From the NCBI RefSeq assembly GCF_030719215.1, contig NZ_CP120983.1, positions 6,696,001 to 6,760,000 on the forward strand: a DNA stretch of 64,000 nt. The letters are read 5' to 3'. Below are positions 1 to 8,300 of this stretch, piece by piece. This DNA is from Streptomyces sp. Alt3 (GTDB lineage: Bacteria > Actinomycetota > Actinomycetes > Streptomycetales > Streptomycetaceae). Made by a program: the position numbers and the translations under genes. The notes under the pieces were generated by a model. It saw only the letters and a list, made by a program, of their open reading frames with translations. It had not been told where the DNA came from and searched no databases. Positions within the stretch are counted from its first letter, which is position 1. Each line of letters begins with the position of its first letter.

Positions 1-974
1 CGCTGTTCGCCGACACGAACGACGCGCAGTGGCGGCCGGACATGATCTGGTTCGACAACGAGAAGTCGTGGGGATCGGCGAACTACGAGGTCCAGAAGCT
101 CTTCATGAACAACGTGGGGAACCGCGTCGTCCCGAGCACCGCCTCCTCGACGCCCGCCACCACCGCGCCGATCACCGGCGCGGTCGGACTGTCGACCTGG
201 GCGACCGCGGCGGCCTACGACGATGTCCGCGTGACGGGGGAGGACGGCACCGAGCTGCTGAGCGACGACTTCTCCGCCGGCGACGAGCGGTGGACGAAGG
301 CCGCGGGGCGCGGCGACTGGGCCGTCCAGGACGGGGCGTACGTCCAGTCCGACGAGAGCGCGGAGAACACCCTGGTCATGGCAGGGGACACCGGCTGGCA
401 GAACTACGACCTGAAGGTCCGGGCCACCAAGAAGTCGGGGAAGGAGGGCTTCCTCGTCGCCTTCGGGGTCAAGGACACCGGGAACACCTACTGGTGGAAC
501 CTAGGCGGCTGGGGCAACACCCGCTCCGCCGTGGAGAAGTCGGTGGACGGCGCCAAGCAGACGATGGCCGAGGACACCACGACGATCGAGACGGGGCGCG
601 CCTACGACGTCCACGTCCAGGTGCGCGGCCGGCAGGTCACCCTCTTCCTCGACGGCGAGCAGTGGGGAACCTTCACCGACGACAAGGCGGCCGAGCCCTT
701 CCGGCAGGTGGTCACCCGGGACGACGCCACCGGCGACCTCGTCGTCAAGGTCGTGAACGCACAGGCGGCGGACGCCAGGACCCGGATCGACCTGGGGGCG
801 AAGCCGTCCGCGCGTACCGCCCGGCTGACCACGCTCCAGGCCGCCCCGGAGGCCGTGAACACCGCCGAGGACCGTCAGGTGGCGCCACGTACCTCGACGC
901 TGCGCGTCGACGGGCCGGTGCTCACCCACACGTTCCCGGCGCACTCCGTGACGTTCCTGCGCATCAGGCAGTAA
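1..974 (+). CDS. alpha-L-arabinofuranosidase, C-terminal part (5' truncated by window)
   Basis: The reading frame is open from base 3 and the start lies outside the window. The first residues (LFADTNDAQWRPDMIWFDN) match the end of the GH51-type catalytic barrel. They are followed by a roughly 170-residue module (DDFSAGDERWTKAAGRGDW, then NTYWWNLGGWGNT) of the LamG/DUF1080 concanavalin type, and then the C-terminal beta-sandwich ending VTFLRIRQ. Such enzymes release L-arabinose from arabinoxylan or arabinan and are usually secreted. The signal peptide cannot be checked here. The gene ends at a strong terminator facing the tRNA gene. The family call is good; substrate preference cannot be read from this fragment. 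Confidence 0.85.
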   Translation, partial: LFADTNDAQWRPDMIWFDNEKSWGSANYEVQKLFMNNVGNRVVPSTASSTPATTAPITGAVGLSTWATAAAYDDVRVTGEDGTELLSDDFSAGDERWTKAAGRGDWAVQDGAYVQSDESAENTLVMAGDTGWQNYDLKVRATKKSGKEGFLVAFGVKDTGNTYWWNLGGWGNTRSAVEKSVDGAKQTMAEDTTTIETGRAYDVHVQVRGRQVTLFLDGEQWGTFTDDKAAEPFRQVVTRDDATGDLVVKVVNAQAADARTRIDLGAKPSARTARLTTLQAAPEAVNTAEDRQVAPRTSTLRVDGPVLTHTFPAHSVTFLRIRQ

Positions 975-990
975 GCCGGAGAAGAAAAGC

Positions 991-1020
991 GAAAACCCCC
1001 AGGGTGACCTGGGGGTTTTC
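991..1020. terminator. bidirectional terminator between arabinofuranosidase and tRNA-Leu
   Basis: A perfect 13-bp inverted repeat (GAAAACCCCCAGG / CCTGGGGGTTTTC) with a GTGA tetraloop. The A-rich flank on one side and T-rich flank on the other allow intrinsic termination of the plus-strand gene and of the minus-strand tRNA transcript. Confidence 0.9.
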
Positions 1021-1025
1021 CGCTG

Positions 1026-1110
1026 TGTCCGAGGGGGGACTTGAACCCCCACGCCCGATAAAGGGCACTAGCACCTCAAGCTAGCGCGTCTGCCATTCCG
1101 CCACCCGGAC
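1026..1110 (-). tRNA. tRNA-Leu (anticodon GAG)
   Basis: Read on the minus strand this folds as a class II tRNA of 85 nt. The acceptor stem GTCCGGG pairs with CCTCGGAC's strand (one G-U pair). The anticodon stem CTAGC/GCTAG encloses the loop TTGAGGT with anticodon GAG, which decodes CUC/CUU. There is a long variable arm, and the T-arm is GGGGG-TTCAAGT-CCCCC. The discriminator base is A at 1026 and the 3' CCA is not encoded. No integrase or direct repeat suggests use as an attachment site. Confidence 0.97.
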
Positions 1111-1294
1111 CGGGTGTCTGTCGTCCGGGTCCTGCCCGTTCCGACGTGGAAAACAATAGCAAACATTCGGGGGTGCTCGATCACACCCCCGGCCATGTGA
1201 ATGGCGCGTGACGGGGCCCGGGCGGTCTTGGGCGCGCGGGGGCCGGCGCGCGAGTATGGGAGGGAGCACCACCGCGACAGTGGAAGGAAGCAGC

Positions 1295-2629
1295 GTGAGC
1301 GAGACCAACACGGCCCGGGCCGGCATCGGCGAGAGGGCCGAGAACGAGGTCGTGGACCTCTGTCGTGACCTGATCCGGATCGACACCAGCAACTACGGCG
1401 ACCACTCGGGCCCCGGGGAGCGGGCCGCCGCCGAGTACATCGCCGAGAAGCTCGCCGAGGTCGGGCTGGAGCCGAAGATCATCGAGTCCCACAAGGGCCG
1501 CGCCTCCACCGTGGCCCGGATCGAGGGCGAGGACCCCTCCAAGCCGGCGCTGCTGATCCACGGGCACACCGACGTCGTCCCCGCCAACGCGGCGGACTGG
1601 ACGCACGACCCGTTCTCCGGGGAGATCGCGGACGGGTGCGTGTGGGGGCGCGGTGCGGTCGACATGAAGGACATGGACGCGATGACCCTCGCGGTCGTGC
1701 GCGACCGCATGCGCAGCGGCCGCAAGCCCCCGCGCGACATCGTGCTGGCCTTCCTGGCCGACGAGGAGGCGGGAGGCACCTACGGGGCGCGCCACCTCGT
1801 CGACAACCACCGGGACCTCTTCGACGGTGTCACCGAGGCGATCGGTGAGGTGGGCGGCTTCTCGTTCACCGTCAACGAGAACCTGCGCCTCTACCTGGTG
1901 GAGACGGCGGAGAAGGGCATGCACTGGATGCGGCTCACCGTGGACGGCACCGCCGGGCACGGCTCGATGACCAACACCGACAACGCGATCACCGAGCTCT
2001 GCGAGGCCGTCGGCCGGCTGGGGCGCCACCAGTGGCCGGTCAGGGTGACCAAGACCGTGCGGTCCTTCCTCGACGAGCTGTCCGACGCGCTCGGCACCCC
2101 GCTCGACCCGGAGGACATGGAGGCCACGCTCGCCAAGCTCGGCGGCATCGCCAAGATGATCGGCGCGACCCTGCGCAACTCCGCCGCCCCCACCATGCTC
2201 GGCGCCGGCTACAAGGTGAACGTGATCCCCGGACAGGCCACCGCGCACGTCGACGGCCGCTTCCTGCCGGGCTTCGAGGACGAGTTCCTGGCCGACCTCG
2301 ACCGGATCCTCGGCCCGCGGGTGAAGCGTGAGGACGTGCACGGGGACAAGGCCCTGGAGACCAGCTTCGACGGCTCGCTCGTGGACGCGATGCAGATCGC
2401 GCTGAAGGCCGAGGACCCGATCGCGCGCGCCGTGCCCTACATGCTCTCCGGCGGCACCGACGCGAAGTCCTTCGACGACCTCGGTATCCGCTGCTTCGGC
2501 TTCGCCCCGCTGAAGCTGCCGCCGGAGCTGGACTTCGCCGGGATGTTCCACGGCGTGGACGAGCGGGTCCCGGTGGACGGTCTGAAGTTCGGCGCCCGGG
2601 TGCTCGACCGGTTCATCGACCACTCCTGA
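1295..2629 (+). CDS. M20/M25/M40 family metallopeptidase
   Basis: A 444-aa dinuclear zinc hydrolase of the M20 (ArgE/DapE/carboxypeptidase G2) clan. Visible metal and catalytic motifs are HGHTDVVP (H91, D93), WGRGAVDMKD (bridging Asp about 123), DEEAGG (catalytic Glu about 157) and a late His in MFHGVDERV. The dimerisation domain lies between about residues 195 and 330. GTG 1295 was chosen because GGAAGGAAG ends five bases before it; more upstream in-frame starts lack a Shine-Dalgarno. No signal peptide, so cytoplasmic. The family cleaves peptides, acyl-amino acids or succinyl-diaminopimelate. Length and sequence fit the Streptomyces M20 dipeptidase-type group better than true DapE, but the substrate is not readable. 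Confidence 0.9.
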   Translation: MSETNTARAGIGERAENEVVDLCRDLIRIDTSNYGDHSGPGERAAAEYIAEKLAEVGLEPKIIESHKGRASTVARIEGEDPSKPALLIHGHTDVVPANAADWTHDPFSGEIADGCVWGRGAVDMKDMDAMTLAVVRDRMRSGRKPPRDIVLAFLADEEAGGTYGARHLVDNHRDLFDGVTEAIGEVGGFSFTVNENLRLYLVETAEKGMHWMRLTVDGTAGHGSMTNTDNAITELCEAVGRLGRHQWPVRVTKTVRSFLDELSDALGTPLDPEDMEATLAKLGGIAKMIGATLRNSAAPTMLGAGYKVNVIPGQATAHVDGRFLPGFEDEFLADLDRILGPRVKREDVHGDKALETSFDGSLVDAMQIALKAEDPIARAVPYMLSGGTDAKSFDDLGIRCFGFAPLKLPPELDFAGMFHGVDERVPVDGLKFGARVLDRFIDHS

Positions 2630-2751
2630 CCCTGCCCGACCCTCCTGACCTCGGCGAGCAGCCGAATTCGCCAGCCTGTACGAATCTCACTGGTAAGGGT
2701 GAAAGGGATCACCCGCACGTAGCCCGCTCCTCCTCTCCTCGTTTCACCTGA

Positions 2752-2774
2752 TGCGGTCCGCGGCTGGGACCGCA
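2752..2774 (+). promoter_or_regulatory. hairpin in the chpH leader
   Basis: An 8-bp inverted repeat TGCGGTCC / GGACCGCA with a 7-nt loop lies 11 bases before the chpH ribosome-binding site AGGAGG (2786-2791). It could stabilise the leader or affect translation. There is no T tract, so it is not a terminator. Confidence 0.5.
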
Positions 2775-2795
2775 CTTGTCAACACAGGAGGAATC

Positions 2796-3029
2796 ATGAT
2801 CAAGAAGGTCGTCGCAATCGCGGCTGCTACCGGTGGCCTCGTGCTCGCGGGTGCGGGTATGGCTTCCGCCGACGCCGGTGCCCAGGGTGCCGCCATCGGC
2901 AGCCCCGGCGTGCTCTCGGGCAACGTCGTCCAGGTTCCGGTTCACGTTCCCGTGAACGTGTGCGGCAACACGGTCTCCGTGATCGGGCTGCTGAACCCCG
3001 CCTTCGGCAACACCTGCGTCAACGCGTGA
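2796..3029 (+). CDS. chpH: short chaplin ChpH
   Basis: A 77-aa secreted protein with an N-terminal signal peptide (MIKKVVAIAAATGG... cleaved near ASADAGA) followed by one chaplin domain. The domain has the canonical SPGVLSGN start, alternating Val/hydrophobic residues (VVQVPVHVPVNV) and the two cysteines of VCGNTV and GNTC that form the intramolecular disulfide. Chaplins assemble into amyloid-like fibrils that lower surface tension and coat aerial hyphae and spores. AGGAGG sits five bases before the ATG. The immediate downstream neighbour is a long chaplin; S. coelicolor likewise has chpH next to chpC, which supports the name. Confidence 0.95.
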   Translation: MIKKVVAIAAATGGLVLAGAGMASADAGAQGAAIGSPGVLSGNVVQVPVHVPVNVCGNTVSVIGLLNPAFGNTCVNA

Positions 3030-3065
3030 CGATGCGCGTCAACCCGTAAGGGTTTGAGTCCGGTC

Positions 3066-3098
3066 GGCCTCGGAGTGCGTTCCATGCACTCCGGGGCC
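3066..3098 (+). terminator. terminator-like hairpin after chpH
   Basis: A stem of 13 pairs (GGCCTCGGAGTGC with GCACTCCGGGGCC, one T-G wobble) closes a 7-nt loop, 36 bases after the chpH stop. This suggests chpH and chpC are transcribed separately. Confidence 0.7.
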
Positions 3099-3170
3099 GC
3101 TGGGCATTCGGCCCCGCCGCACGGTTGCGTCCGGGGTATTTCGTGAGTGCAGAAGGCAGGAAGACAACCT

Positions 3171-3917
3171 ATGCGACAGGTCACACGTAAAGGCCTGATC
3201 ACCATGGCAGCGGCGGGCGGAGTGCTCGCGCTCGGCGGCGGCTACGCGCACGCCGACGCGGGTGCGGCCGGTGCCGCGTCGGGTTCACCGGGGGTACTCT
3301 CCGGCAACTCGATCCAGGTCCCGGTCGATGTACCCGTCAACGTGTGCGGAAACTCCGTGGACGTCGGCGGTCTGCTCAACCCCGCGAGCGGGAACGACTG
3401 CGGAAACGGATCTTCGGACTCCGGACACGCGTACGCCCCGGACGACGGGGCGTCGTCCGGTCACGGCTCCGGGAGCCGGGCGTCCGGGCACGAGGACGCG
3501 CGCGACAGCGGGGCGGGGACGGGCAGGCACCGCGCCTCCGGCACCTCGGCCCAGGCGGAGACGACCGGTTCCCCCGGGATCCTCTCCGGCAACCAGGTGC
3601 AGGCGCCGGTGGAGATTCCGGTGAACCTGTGCGGCAACAGCATCACCATCGGCGGACTGCTCAACCCGGTCTTCGGCAACTCCTGCGAGAACGACACGGA
3701 GCCGGTCCCGCCTCCCGTCGTACCGCAGACGCCGCACACCCCTCAGAAGCCGGTCACGCCGGACGCGCCCCCGGCTCCGGAGACCCAGCTCGTGGCCGGT
3801 GAGCAGCTCGCGCAGACCGGCGGGGGAGGGCTCGACGTGCTGATCCCGGCGAGCGCGGGCATGCTGCTCGCCGGCGCGGGCACGGTGCTGTACCGGCGTT
3901 CGCGCAACGCGGCGTAG
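3171..3917 (+). CDS. chpC: long chaplin with two chaplin domains and sortase signal
   Basis: A 248-aa cell-wall chaplin. Signal peptide (MRQVTRKGLITMAAAGG... to AHADAG); chaplin domain 1 at about 30-75 and domain 2 at about 130-180, each starting SPG(V/I)LSGN and holding one Cys pair. Between them is a Gly/Ser/Asp-rich linker. A Pro-rich spacer follows, then the sorting signal LAQTGGGG (LAxTG class), a membrane segment and a basic tail (RRSRNAA). Class E sortases attach such proteins to peptidoglycan, where they nucleate short chaplins. The ATG follows AGGCAGGAAG. Naming as chpC rests on the neighbouring chpH; other long chaplins share this architecture. Confidence 0.92.
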   Translation: MRQVTRKGLITMAAAGGVLALGGGYAHADAGAAGAASGSPGVLSGNSIQVPVDVPVNVCGNSVDVGGLLNPASGNDCGNGSSDSGHAYAPDDGASSGHGSGSRASGHEDARDSGAGTGRHRASGTSAQAETTGSPGILSGNQVQAPVEIPVNLCGNSITIGGLLNPVFGNSCENDTEPVPPPVVPQTPHTPQKPVTPDAPPAPETQLVAGEQLAQTGGGGLDVLIPASAGMLLAGAGTVLYRRSRNAA

Positions 3918-3941
3918 CGGTACCGCGACAACGCCCGACGG

Positions 3942-3967
3942 GCGGGCTCCGCGCACGCGGAGCCCGC
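3942..3967. terminator. bidirectional terminator after chpC
   Basis: A perfect 11-bp inverted repeat GCGGGCTCCGC / GCGGAGCCCGC with a 4-nt loop, between the convergent chpC and the minus-strand DUF5703 gene. Confidence 0.8.
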
Positions 3968-3973
3968 TCCGTG

Positions 3974-4162
3974 CTACCAGGTGGCCCGGAGCTGGCGGAT
4001 GATGCGGCGCCGCAGCCGCACCCGGCGGCTGCCGTCCAGGCGCAGCGTCAGCCGGTCCAACTCCCAGTGCCCGTACTCGGCATGGTCGGTCAGCAGGCGG
4101 GCCGCCTCCTTGCGGGACACCCCGCGCGGCACGTACACGTCGATGAATTCGTATTCCGGCAT
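3974..4162 (-). CDS. DUF5703 family protein
   Basis: A 62-aa basic protein beginning MPEYEFIDVYVPRGVSRKEA, a pattern recognised from small conserved actinobacterial DUF5703 proteins. No transmembrane segment, signal peptide or cysteine. It is divergently arranged with the next gene, leaving 47 bp for both promoters. Residues 40-60 are strongly Arg-rich (RRVRLRRRIIRQLR), which could contact nucleic acid or acidic lipid; that is only a guess. Function is unknown in the family. Confidence 0.8.
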   Translation of the reverse strand: MPEYEFIDVYVPRGVSRKEAARLLTDHAEYGHWELDRLTLRLDGSRRVRLRRRIIRQLRATW

Positions 4163-4209
4163 CGCATCTATTGTGCGGGCAGACCCCCGGTACGGATAGC
4201 GTCTGTCCT

Positions 4210-4869
4210 ATGTCTGATGCTGCGCAGCCCACTGCTGCCGAGGTACGCGCCGCCGCCGATGCAGTCAAAACCGCGCTCGACCGCCACCTCCAGGCAGTCG
4301 AACGCCGTACCGGGGACGACGACCCCACCGTCTACGACGCGTTCAACGCCCTGGCCGCCGCTGCCGAGGTCTACGACGAACTGCTCTACGACCGCTACGA
4401 CGAGGTCACCCCCTTCGAGATCCCGGCCGCGGAGGACTCCCTCCCGCCCTACGCCGGTCCCGAGGAGCCGCACGCCGTGAGCGTGCTGATCAGGCGTGAC
4501 TACGCGGTGGCGGAGCCGGCACGGCTGCTCGCCCAGGCCCAGCGGCTCGCCGACCTGGACCCGGACGGGCAGGACGGCGAGGCGGCTGCCGCCGGCGCCG
4601 GTGTGCATGCCGCGCTGGGTGTGGTGTTCGGCGAGTACGAGGCGGACGAAATCGCCTCCCGGCACGTGGAGTTCGGTCTGGAGGAGGGGGACTCCACCCT
4701 CTGGGTCTCCGCCGCGGACGAGCTTCCCGAACCGGGGGAGTGGCTCGCGGCGCCGTTCGACGAGGCCGACCCCGCCCTGGTGGTCTGCCGCTTCGACGCC
4801 AGTTCGGTCTTCGACGAGGAGGACGAGCCGGACGGGGACCCCGACGGCGTCGTCCGCCGGCGCTCCTGA
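4210..4869 (+). CDS. conserved hypothetical acidic protein
   Basis: A 219-aa soluble, strongly acidic protein, with runs such as DEEDEPDGDPDG near the C-terminus. The N-terminal half is predicted helical (Ala-rich, AAEVRAAADAVKTALDRHL). No catalytic or binding motif was recognised. ATG 4210 is chosen because the sequence MSDAAQPTAAEV looks like a normal start and lies close to a divergent promoter region; no strong Shine-Dalgarno is seen. The gene ends in its own terminator. This appears to be a Streptomyces-conserved protein; I do not know its job. Confidence 0.75.
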   Translation: MSDAAQPTAAEVRAAADAVKTALDRHLQAVERRTGDDDPTVYDAFNALAAAAEVYDELLYDRYDEVTPFEIPAAEDSLPPYAGPEEPHAVSVLIRRDYAVAEPARLLAQAQRLADLDPDGQDGEAAAAGAGVHAALGVVFGEYEADEIASRHVEFGLEEGDSTLWVSAADELPEPGEWLAAPFDEADPALVVCRFDASSVFDEEDEPDGDPDGVVRRRS

Positions 4870-4878
4870 TCCCACCGC

Positions 4879-4915
4879 CCGACGGCCCCGGCGCGCAGCG
4901 CACCGGGGCCGTCGG
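4879..4915. terminator. bidirectional terminator
   Basis: A perfect 13-bp inverted repeat CCGACGGCCCCGG / CCGGGGCCGTCGG with an 11-nt loop between convergent genes. Confidence 0.85.
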
Positions 4916-4935
4916 CGTGTCTTCGGCCGGGGCCC

Positions 4936-7203
4936 CTAGGAGGCGTCCGGGGTGGGCAGCGCCTCCAGGAGGGGCCCCAGCCTGGTCGTCCGCTGCTGGG
5001 CGGGCACCTCGGCCACCGCGCGCGGCAGAGCCTGATCCACGCCGTGCACCACGGACAGATGCCGCTCCCCACGGCTGAACGCCGTGTACACCCAGGGCCT
5101 GCTGAGCCCCTGCGCGGCGTCGCCCGGCAGGACGACGACAGCGGCGGGCCAGCGCATCCCGGCCGCCTGATGGGCACTGAGCGCCCAGCCGTGGCGCACG
5201 GCGGACTCCACCCGGTCCTGCGGTACGACGACGGACGTGCCCGCGCAGTCCAGGTGCAGGCCCTCCGCGTCGGCCGAGACGACCGATCCGGGGACCACCC
5301 TGCCCGGCGCGGGGACATGGACCACGCGGTCGCCGGGGTCGAAGCCGCCGAACCGGCCCGGCCCCGGATTGAGCCGCTGCTTCAGCGCCGCGTTGAGCGC
5401 CGTCGTGCCCGCGGAGCCACCGTGCCCGACCGTGATCACCTGCGTGTCCGAGGACGGTACGCCGATGACGCGCGGCACCGAATCGGCCACCAGCTGCACC
5501 GTGCGGTGGACGGCCTCACCCGCGTCCCGCACGGGCACGATCACCACCTCCCTGCCGGGCGCCTCGACCTGGGCCAGCTCGCCGATCCCGATGCCGGAGA
5601 CCAGCTCGCCGATGGGCCCCGGGTCGGGCGTGCGGGAGACCACGTGAGGGCAGGCTCGCGACGCGATCACGTCGGCGAACACCCGCCCCGCACCGGCCGA
5701 TCCGAGGACCCCCAGATCGCCGCTCAGGACCAGCCGCGTCCCGTCGGCCAACGACTCCACCAGCATCGCGGCCGTCTCCACGTCGAGCTGCGGGGCGTCC
5801 AGCACGACCAGTACGTCGAGGGCGAACGCGCCGTCCGCGTCCCGGCCGGGCCCGCCCTCGCCGGAGAGCAGGGCGGAGAGCGTGACAGCGGCCCCCGGCT
5901 CACCGGCCTCGGCGGCCAGCCTGCGCTGTCCGTCGGGGCTGTGGGTGGTCCCCAGCGCCCGCAGACCGAGACCGCGCGCCGCGGCGACGAGGGCGGCGGG
6001 TTCCGCCCGGGCGGTCTCCCCGCCGCTGTGGGCGACCAGTCCGGCGGCCGCCGCAGCCCGGATCAGCTCGCCCGCCGACGAGGACGGGGCGGCGGCGGCC
6101 GCCTCGGTCCAGTCGGCCCCCTTCTCGCAGGAGTTGACCAGCCGCGCCAGGCCGTCGGCCAGGCTCTCCTCGGCCAGGGCGTACCGGTCGAGACCGAGCA
6201 GGACCCGCACCGGCTCCTCGCCGCCCCGGGCCCCGTCCTCGGACGACGCCTCGCCCTCCTCGGTGTCCTGCACCGTCTCCTCCCCCTCCGTGGCGTCGAC
6301 GCCGTCCTGGAAGACCAGCACGACCCCCTCGGCCACGGCGTGTTCGACGGCCCCCGCGGGATCGGCCACCGCGAACCCGGCCAGTGCCTTGCGCGCCTCC
6401 TCGGCGTCCAGCGCGGTGTGCCCCCGCAGAGCGGCCCGCTCCAGCAGCCAGCCCACCAGCGCAGCCGTGCGCCGTTCGTCGTCGGGGCCGCACTCCGCGC
6501 CCAGCAGAGCCCGCGCGAAGCCGTCCGCCTGCTCCGGACGCACACCGGGCAGGGACAGGAGCTGCCACGGGTCCTCCCGGAGGAGACCGGCGGCCCCTTC
6601 ACCGAGCGTCGTCGCGGCCGGGCGGGCCAGCGTCTCGGGAGCCCCGCCCTCGGCGAGCACCGCCGCGACCGAGGCCGCGGTCCCGGCGGAGACGGCCCCC
6701 GGGGCAGGCCGCTCGGGGGCCCGGGGCGCGGGCGCGGTCGTGGCGGCGGGGGCCGCCCTGCGGGGTGCGGGAGCCGACGCGGGTGAGTCGAAGAAGGCGG
6801 TGCCCGGCTTCTCGCCGCTCTCCACCGCGCGTACAGCCGCCAGCAGATCGGCGGCCGGGCCGCTCAGCTTCGCACCGGCCGCGATGGGCCCTTCCTTCTC
6901 GGCCTTGCGCCGCTCGATCCGCTCACGCAGCTCACGCTGTGCGGCCAGTTCCGCCTCGGCCTCCGACACGGCGGGGGCGGCGGGCGCTGGGGGCGCATCC
7001 GACCCCTGCTCCTGGTCGCCGGCCTCCTCAGTGCCGTCGTCCGCGTGCTCCGCGTGCTCCGCGTCGTCCGTCCCCTCCGCGCTCCCCGCGCCGTCCTCGT
7101 GGGGCGCGCCGGGCGTGTCGGCGGCCCGGCCACCGGCGTCCTCGCCGGCCTCGTGGTCCTCGGCCGGGGGGTCCGGGGCTTCTCCCCGGGAATGCGCAGT
7201 CAC
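4936..7203 (-). CDS. helix-hairpin-helix / degenerate RecD-like protein
   Basis: A 755-aa protein. Residues 1-110 are acidic and probably disordered. About 190-300 resembles the helix-hairpin-helix region of RecD2 helicases (LLREDPWQLLSLPGVRPEQA). About 410-560 is laid out like the SF1 ATPase core, but where RecD2 has the P-loop and DEAS box this protein shows no GxGKT and reads VVLDAPQLD and LSGDLGVLG. The C-terminus keeps echoes of motifs V and VI (SAHQAAG, YTAFSRGERHL). It therefore looks like a RecD-fold protein that lost ATP hydrolysis. GTG 7203 overlaps the stop of the upstream aldo/keto reductase by 4 nt (GTGA), implying translational coupling. Family placement is by motif order only. 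Confidence 0.7.
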   Translation of the reverse strand: MTAHSRGEAPDPPAEDHEAGEDAGGRAADTPGAPHEDGAGSAEGTDDAEHAEHADDGTEEAGDQEQGSDAPPAPAAPAVSEAEAELAAQRELRERIERRKAEKEGPIAAGAKLSGPAADLLAAVRAVESGEKPGTAFFDSPASAPAPRRAAPAATTAPAPRAPERPAPGAVSAGTAASVAAVLAEGGAPETLARPAATTLGEGAAGLLREDPWQLLSLPGVRPEQADGFARALLGAECGPDDERRTAALVGWLLERAALRGHTALDAEEARKALAGFAVADPAGAVEHAVAEGVVLVFQDGVDATEGEETVQDTEEGEASSEDGARGGEEPVRVLLGLDRYALAEESLADGLARLVNSCEKGADWTEAAAAAPSSSAGELIRAAAAAGLVAHSGGETARAEPAALVAAARGLGLRALGTTHSPDGQRRLAAEAGEPGAAVTLSALLSGEGGPGRDADGAFALDVLVVLDAPQLDVETAAMLVESLADGTRLVLSGDLGVLGSAGAGRVFADVIASRACPHVVSRTPDPGPIGELVSGIGIGELAQVEAPGREVVIVPVRDAGEAVHRTVQLVADSVPRVIGVPSSDTQVITVGHGGSAGTTALNAALKQRLNPGPGRFGGFDPGDRVVHVPAPGRVVPGSVVSADAEGLHLDCAGTSVVVPQDRVESAVRHGWALSAHQAAGMRWPAAVVVLPGDAAQGLSRPWVYTAFSRGERHLSVVHGVDQALPRAVAEVPAQQRTTRLGPLLEALPTPDAS

Positions 7204-8183
7204 AGCGTGCTCCAGTCCTGGTCCGGATAGCGGTGCACGGGCGCCGACACATCGTCGAGCGCCTGGCAGATCTCGTCAGGAAGACTAAGCGCCTCCACTG
7301 ACAACGCCTCGCCCAGCTGCCGCGCGTTGCGCGCCCCGACGACCGGCGCGACCACCCCCGGCCGGTCCCGCACCCAGGCGAGCGCGACCTGGAGGGGCGT
7401 CGTGGCGAGGCCGTCCGCCGCCGTGGCGACCGCGTCCACGATCCTGCTCGCGGCCTCGTCCAGATACGGCTCCACGAACGGGGCCAGCTGCTCGGAGGCC
7501 CCACGTGAACCTGACGGCGTCCCGGTGCGGTACTTGCCGGTCAGCACACCGCGGCCCAGCGGGGACGACGGCAACAGCCCCACCCCGAGGTCCAGCGCCG
7601 CCGGAAGCACCTCCCGCTCGATGCCACGCTGCAGCAGCGAGTACTCCATCTGCGTGCACGCCAGCCGGGTGCGCAGCCCGGGCGCGGCGAGCTGCCACGT
7701 GGCCGCCTTGGCCAGCTGCCAGCCGCTGAAGTCGGCCACCCCGGCGTACCGGGCTCGCCCCGAGGACACGGCGATGTCCAGCGCCTGCAAGGTCTCCTCC
7801 AGCGGAGTGCCGGGGTCGAAGGCGTGTATCTGCCACAGGTCGACGTAGTCCGTGCCGAGCCGTTCGAGGGAGGCGTCGAGCGCGGCGAGCAGATGCCCGC
7901 GCGACCCGTCGACGCGGCGGTAGGGGTCGGGCACACTGCCCGCCTTGGTGGCGACCACCAGATCCTGCCGGGGCACCAGGGCGTCCAGGAACCGCCCCAG
8001 CAGGTACTCGGCCTCCCCGCCGCCGTACACGTCGGCGGTGTCGACGAGGGTGCCGCCCGCGTCCCAGAAGGCCTTGAGCTGGTCCGCGGCGTCGTGTTCG
8101 TCGGTGTCGCGGCCCCACGTGAGCGTGCCCAGCCCGATCCGGGACACACGAAGGCCGGTACGGCCGAGATGCCTCTGCTCCAT
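7200..8183 (-). CDS. aldo/keto reductase
   Basis: A 327-aa NADP-dependent TIM-barrel oxidoreductase. The catalytic tetrad is visible: Asp and Tyr in DTADVYGGGEAE, Lys in VVATKAG and His in LWQIHAFD. The C-terminal cofactor loop is VAPVVGARNARQL. The start at ATG 8183 gives the family-typical N-terminus MEQRHLGRTGLRVSRIGLGT; further upstream codons are in frame but non-homologous in style. It is the first gene of a two-gene unit with the RecD-like protein. The reductase probably acts on aldehydes or ketones; substrate unknown. Confidence 0.92.
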   Translation of the reverse strand: MEQRHLGRTGLRVSRIGLGTLTWGRDTDEHDAADQLKAFWDAGGTLVDTADVYGGGEAEYLLGRFLDALVPRQDLVVATKAGSVPDPYRRVDGSRGHLLAALDASLERLGTDYVDLWQIHAFDPGTPLEETLQALDIAVSSGRARYAGVADFSGWQLAKAATWQLAAPGLRTRLACTQMEYSLLQRGIEREVLPAALDLGVGLLPSSPLGRGVLTGKYRTGTPSGSRGASEQLAPFVEPYLDEAASRIVDAVATAADGLATTPLQVALAWVRDRPGVVAPVVGARNARQLGEALSVEALSLPDEICQALDDVSAPVHRYPDQDWSTL

Positions 8184-8225
8184 GGGCGCTGAGATTACTG
8201 GCCGGGGCCCCACGGGGTGGAAGCC

Positions 8226-8234
8226 TGTGGACAA
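8226..8234 (-). other. single DnaA-box-like 9-mer
   Basis: TGTGGACAA on the plus strand is the complement of TTGTCCACA, the preferred Streptomyces DnaA box. It lies alone in the 143-bp divergent region before the aldo/keto reductase, not in an origin-like cluster. Confidence 0.4.
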
Positions 8235-8300
8235 CCGCGGCCCCGGGGCGAGCCTGCCGGAATCCGGCGCCCCGCGCTAGAGTCCCCGGCACAGGAACGT

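Noticed and set aside
1026..1110. tRNA-Leu as an integration site
   Set aside because: No integrase, direct repeat of the tRNA 3' end or mobile genes are nearby.
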